Source: a virus
Direction: 5' to 3' (one strand)
Virus record (IMG/VR): IMGVR_UViG_3300034198_005941
Coordinates: 1 to 25,771 of that record
DNA length: 25,771 bases
In this document: positions 23,037 through 25,771 of the stretch, piece by piece
Layout of the letters: every line of letters starts with the position of its first letter
How positions within the stretch are numbered: the first letter of the stretch is position 1
The notes under the pieces: generated by a model
Told to the model about the DNA's origin: nothing
Databases searched by the model: none
Seen by the model: only the letters and a program-made list of their open reading frames with translations
Made by a program: the position numbers and the translations under genes

Positions 23037-24218
23037 TTAGAATTGAACGTCACCAGTTGCTGCACTTTCAGCGGGTGCTGGTGCAGGATTGATTGTCTCG
23101 TCCAATTTCTTATACAAATCCATGAATGAGTTTTTGGTATCTGTATCAAATCGGTTGAGGCACAACTGAATTGCCTTCTCACGATTCCGATTGAAGATAG
23201 AATATGCTTCACAGATATGCACAAGACGCCGTGTGGAAATGATTTCTGACACTGCACCTTCAAGGAAAGACTTACGAATAACTTCAGCCCAATCAACCAG
23301 ACGTTTAACAAAGTCGGCATCTTCCACACCAACAGACTGAAGCACGTTGGTAAGGATCTTAGACTCGACCTTAGACTGAGGATATTCTTGTTCCATAGTG
23401 ATAGAGAACCGCTCAAGGAATGCTTCGTTCATCACATTGGTACCGATGAACCGACCATCATCTGAGCCCTTGCCCTTGGTGTTAGCAGTAGCAATGATGT
23501 TAAAACCAGAAGTTGGTGTGATCAACTTGTTAATCTTTTTGAGGAAGATGGGTTTACCTTCCAGAACAGGCTGAAGGCACATAAGCTTGTTAGAGCCAAG
23601 GTCGACCTCATCAAGCAACAGAATAGCACCACGTTCCATCGCATGGATAACTGGACCATTCTGCCACACAGTACGACCATCGACCAGACGGAAACCACCA
23701 AGGAGATCGTCTTCGTCCGTTTCAATCGTAATATTGACACGGATGCACTCACGGCGTTCCGCAGCACATACTTGTTCTACCATCATTGTCTTGCCATTGC
23801 CAGACAAGCCAGTGACATACACTGGATAGAACCGATTTGACTTGATAATCGACCTAACATCATTAAAATGACCGAAAGGTACATAACCAGAAGCTTTGGG
23901 TGGAATCAAAGATACTTGATCAGGTGTGTCCAACTTGACTGCAGCCATAGCCATATCAACAGTAGCCAACTCTGAGGATGTTTCAACGACAGGAACTGGC
24001 TTAGCAACGGACTTAGCCGTCTTAGGAAGCAAATTAGTAGGTAGAGCATACATACCACGACCAGCACGATGGTCGGGATCGTTGGTCAACCACGTTGGAT
24101 AATCAATACCAGTTTCCTCACATACCTCGACCACTTGCTGGCGAGAGATGGTCTTAATAGCGCCAAACTTGGTGATGGCAGCATTGACGAAAACCGAGCG
24201 ATCAATCTTCTTAGGCAT
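23037..24218 (-). CDS. MoxR/CobS-like AAA+ ATPase
   Basis: 393 residues. The N-terminal 60 residues resemble a small helix-turn-helix domain (ISRQQVVEVCEETG...). The AAA+ domain has Walker A GLSGNGKT (137-144), Walker B LLLDEVD (200-206), a sensor IIATANTKG and the arginine-finger region NEAFLERF. This is the MoxR/CobS group, often annotated CobS in cyanophages. Its usual partner is a VWA protein, and one is encoded directly upstream. Together they may form an ATP-driven chelatase-like or protein-remodelling machine. No CobN-type catalytic subunit is in the window, so a vitamin B12 role is not supported. GGAG lies eight bases upstream, and a sigma70-like promoter lies about 27-55 bases upstream. 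Confidence 0.9.
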   Translation of the reverse strand: MPKKIDRSVFVNAAITKFGAIKTISRQQVVEVCEETGIDYPTWLTNDPDHRAGRGMYALPTNLLPKTAKSVAKPVPVVETSSELATVDMAMAAVKLDTPDQVSLIPPKASGYVPFGHFNDVRSIIKSNRFYPVYVTGLSGNGKTMMVEQVCAAERRECIRVNITIETDEDDLLGGFRLVDGRTVWQNGPVIHAMERGAILLLDEVDLGSNKLMCLQPVLEGKPIFLKKINKLITPTSGFNIIATANTKGKGSDDGRFIGTNVMNEAFLERFSITMEQEYPQSKVESKILTNVLQSVGVEDADFVKRLVDWAEVIRKSFLEGAVSEIISTRRLVHICEAYSIFNRNREKAIQLCLNRFDTDTKNSFMDLYKKLDETINPAPAPAESAATGDVQF

Positions 24219-24244
24219 TCTGTGTCTCCGTTGATTATGGTAGT

Positions 24245-24273
24245 ATATTACATGGATTAGGTGGCAAAGTCAA
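24245..24273 (-). promoter_or_regulatory. Sigma70-like promoter for the AAA+ gene
   Basis: On the minus strand TTGACT (24273-24268) and TAATAT (24250-24245) are separated by exactly 17 bases. The predicted start is near 24238, about 20 bases before the ATG and just before its ribosome binding site. This is the form of an early promoter read by host RNA polymerase. Confidence 0.7.
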
Positions 24274-24277
24274 TAAC

Positions 24278-24311
24278 AACCAGAGAAAAATTTTTGCTGT
24301 TTTCTCTGGTT
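24278..24311. other. 12-bp perfect inverted repeat between the VWA and AAA+ genes
   Basis: AACCAGAGAAAA and TTTTCTCTGGTT pair perfectly around a ten-base loop, 20 bases after the VWA gene stop and five bases upstream of the promoter -35. No T run follows on the minus strand, so it is not a standard terminator. A smaller inverted repeat, GAGAAA/TTTCTC (24314-24329), adjoins it. Confidence 0.65.
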
Positions 24312-24330
24312 TTGAGAAAGAATTTTCTCT

Positions 24331-25771
24331 TTAAAATGAAGTCGTTGCAACTTGCTGCATAAATTTGGAAAGCATGACCCGATTGATAGTCTTACGTTCA
24401 CTGAACTTCATGAATGTACGAGCAATAGCACCTTTGGTCATAGAACTATTCACTTGCAGATCGTCATTCACATTTTTATTACGACGGGTACGAATGATGT
24501 AATACTGATCGTAACCAGCCGAGTTTACACCAACATAATCATTTTCTTTCCATGACTTTTGAATTTCAGGATTGTTGACAACCGAGTCATCAATTATTCC
24601 TGACCTAGACAAACTATTAAGATCAGAACTTTCATACAGAAAGAAGCCAATGAGATTGCAATCAGTCCGATCTTTGAGAATACGCAAGTAAACTGACGTG
24701 GCTGAATAATGGTAATTGTTGTCAGTCCAATATGTCTTTTTGGTCACATTGTCACGAACAATATACTTGTTACCACCTTTCTTCCATTGATAACCAGTGC
24801 TATTCAATCCAGAGTAATCCGAAGCACCATCAGTGAGGAAAATAGTATTGACGATTTGGACTTTATTCTTCACACGGAAATCGTTCACAAGTTGGTCAGC
24901 ACAAAGGATTGTTTGATTGAGTGGCGTGGAATCCATCCGATCACAAGAAACCCAACGAAAAACAGCACACATCCACAAAAGATTGTATGCTTTGTTGAGT
25001 GTATTGATATCCATACGTGATGACAAAATGTTCCGAATCTTGAAAGCATTAATACCAAAGTGCATGTTAGATTTAACTGAATGATCAATATGATTGTTAT
25101 TATTATTGTATGCCGTGCGGAACAAGTACACTTCAAATGGAATGTTGACACGTTTGCAGAACATTGTCAGCGAAAACAATTGCTTCATAGTGTTCATGAG
25201 ATTGGAAGTCATAGAACTAGACCAATCAAGGAACATGACAAAGCCATGGTTCTTGCCTGTAGGAACAGTAGTAACTTTCTTGAAGATATCGTCCGAGAAC
25301 TTGTATTTGGTCAACTTGTTGGTATCAATAACGCCAGTTTTGGCTGTAGCAATACGTGCATAAGCATCAGCCGACTTACGCATTTCAAATTCTTTGATCA
25401 TGTACGAAATGGTATCGTTTTCTTGACGTTGCCAAGTTTTGCGCTTAGTACCCTCGACACTCAAAGAATATTCTTTGAACTGCTTTTCCATTTCTGGAAG
25501 GACAACAGTATAATCATCTACAACATGCTTGAGATTAAACTTAGGCACATCCAGATAGATATAATTTACATCAGAATCATTCACAATTTTGGACAATGAC
25601 TTTTCCGATGCTTCATAAGTTTCCGACGTGGGTGCTTCATCTGAAGATGTGGAACTTGTTTCATCTTTATCAAGACCGTCCGTCATGTTGTCGGATTCTT
25701 CATCCGTTTCACCATCAACGGCCGTTTCATCATCACCGTCAGATTCCATATCACCGTCAGATTCCATATCA
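24331..25771 (-). CDS. VWA-domain protein, CobT-like (N-terminus cut by window edge)
   Basis: About 480 residues are visible and the frame is still open at the window end, so the true start is outside. The visible N-terminal part is strongly acidic (D, E, S, T), including two copies of MESDGD. The C-terminal half is a von Willebrand A domain with the metal site DWSSSMTS (codons near 25204-25227) and a later FLTDGAS. CobT and other VWA partners of MoxR/CobS ATPases have this layout: acidic linker plus metal-ion-dependent adhesion site. It is expected to work with the AAA+ ATPase encoded next. TAA is at 24331. Confidence 0.88.
   Translation of the reverse strand, partial: DMESDGDMESDGDDETAVDGETDEESDNMTDGLDKDETSSTSSDEAPTSETYEASEKSLSKIVNDSDVNYIYLDVPKFNLKHVVDDYTVVLPEMEKQFKEYSLSVEGTKRKTWQRQENDTISYMIKEFEMRKSADAYARIATAKTGVIDTNKLTKYKFSDDIFKKVTTVPTGKNHGFVMFLDWSSSMTSNLMNTMKQLFSLTMFCKRVNIPFEVYLFRTAYNNNNNHIDHSVKSNMHFGINAFKIRNILSSRMDINTLNKAYNLLWMCAVFRWVSCDRMDSTPLNQTILCADQLVNDFRVKNKVQIVNTIFLTDGASDYSGLNSTGYQWKKGGNKYIVRDNVTKKTYWTDNNYHYSATSVYLRILKDRTDCNLIGFFLYESSDLNSLSRSGIIDDSVVNNPEIQKSWKENDYVGVNSAGYDQYYIIRTRRNKNVNDDLQVNSSMTKGAIARTFMKFSERKTINRVMLSKFMQQVATTSF
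25732..25771 (-). repeat. 18-bp in-frame tandem repeat in the acidic region
   Basis: Two identical 18-base units (25750-25767 and 25732-25749), each coding for MESDGD, with the first four bases of a further unit before the window ends. The number of copies cannot be seen. Confidence 0.85.

Noticed and set aside
25081-25599. 172-codon open frame on the plus strand
   Set aside because: It lies wholly antisense to the VWA gene, has no recognisable motif and is explained by the codon pattern of that gene. Every supported gene is on the minus strand.
23037-25771. Cobalamin-synthesis auxiliary metabolic genes
   Set aside because: The CobS/CobT-like names reflect AAA+ and VWA similarity. No chelatase catalytic subunit or other B12 gene is present in the window.
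1-25771. CRISPR array, insertion sequence, integrase or attachment site
   Set aside because: No regularly spaced repeats, transposase or integrase motif or duplicated tRNA end was seen anywhere in the window.

Overview
The window is a piece of an AT-rich genome of a T4-like tailed phage (myovirus). Recognisable T4-type replication genes are present: DNA polymerase gp43, clamp gp45, clamp loader gp44/gp62, RegA and a gp1-like dNMP kinase. They sit with baseplate-spike, endolysin and virion genes. An Hsp20 gene and a CobS/CobT-like AAA+/VWA pair suggest the aquatic, cyanophage-like branch of this superfamily, but no photosynthesis gene is visible and the host cannot be named. Every supported gene lies on the minus strand, so transcription runs from the right end to the left. 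Genes are tightly packed, with many ATGA or TAATG overlaps. No gene-free stretch exceeds about 125 bases.

Right end (22.6-25.77 kb, transcribed first): a VWA/CobT-like gene cut by the window edge, a sigma70-like promoter, a MoxR/CobS-like AAA+ ATPase, and a small winged-helix gene with a structured leader and a good terminator. Lines counted by hand here reach 50-53% G+C, against 23-27% in parts of the left half.

Replication block (18.2-22.6 kb): a GT-A glycosyltransferase, dNMP kinase, gp45, a DsbA-like protein, gp44, a small chimeric ORF, gp62 and RegA. This follows the T4 order 45-44-62-regA.

Virion, nucleotide and lysis block (13.6-18.2 kb): a marine-phage-type structural protein, a 56-residue ORF, dUTPase, a small beta-helix-like spike, a PAAR tip protein, Hsp20 behind an exact T4 late promoter (TATAAATA), and a two-domain endolysin (lysozyme-like plus M15 peptidase).

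Glycan island (3.1-13.6 kb): thirteen genes for making, decorating and transferring sugars. They include a GDP-mannose 3,5-epimerase-like enzyme overlapping a GT10 fucosyltransferase-like gene, an RmlB-like 4,6-dehydratase followed by a sugar C-methyltransferase, a 2OG-Fe(II) oxygenase, five other proven or likely glycosyltransferases, and three related small methyltransferases. The most economical reading is that the phage builds at least two unusual activated sugars (an L-galactose-type GDP-sugar and a C-methyl-branched deoxysugar) and attaches them to virion proteins, host surface polysaccharide or DNA. The target is not visible. The island, with the virion block, separates regA from gene 43, which are neighbours in T4. 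After it come two small ORFs, gp43 and the 5' end of a tRNA.
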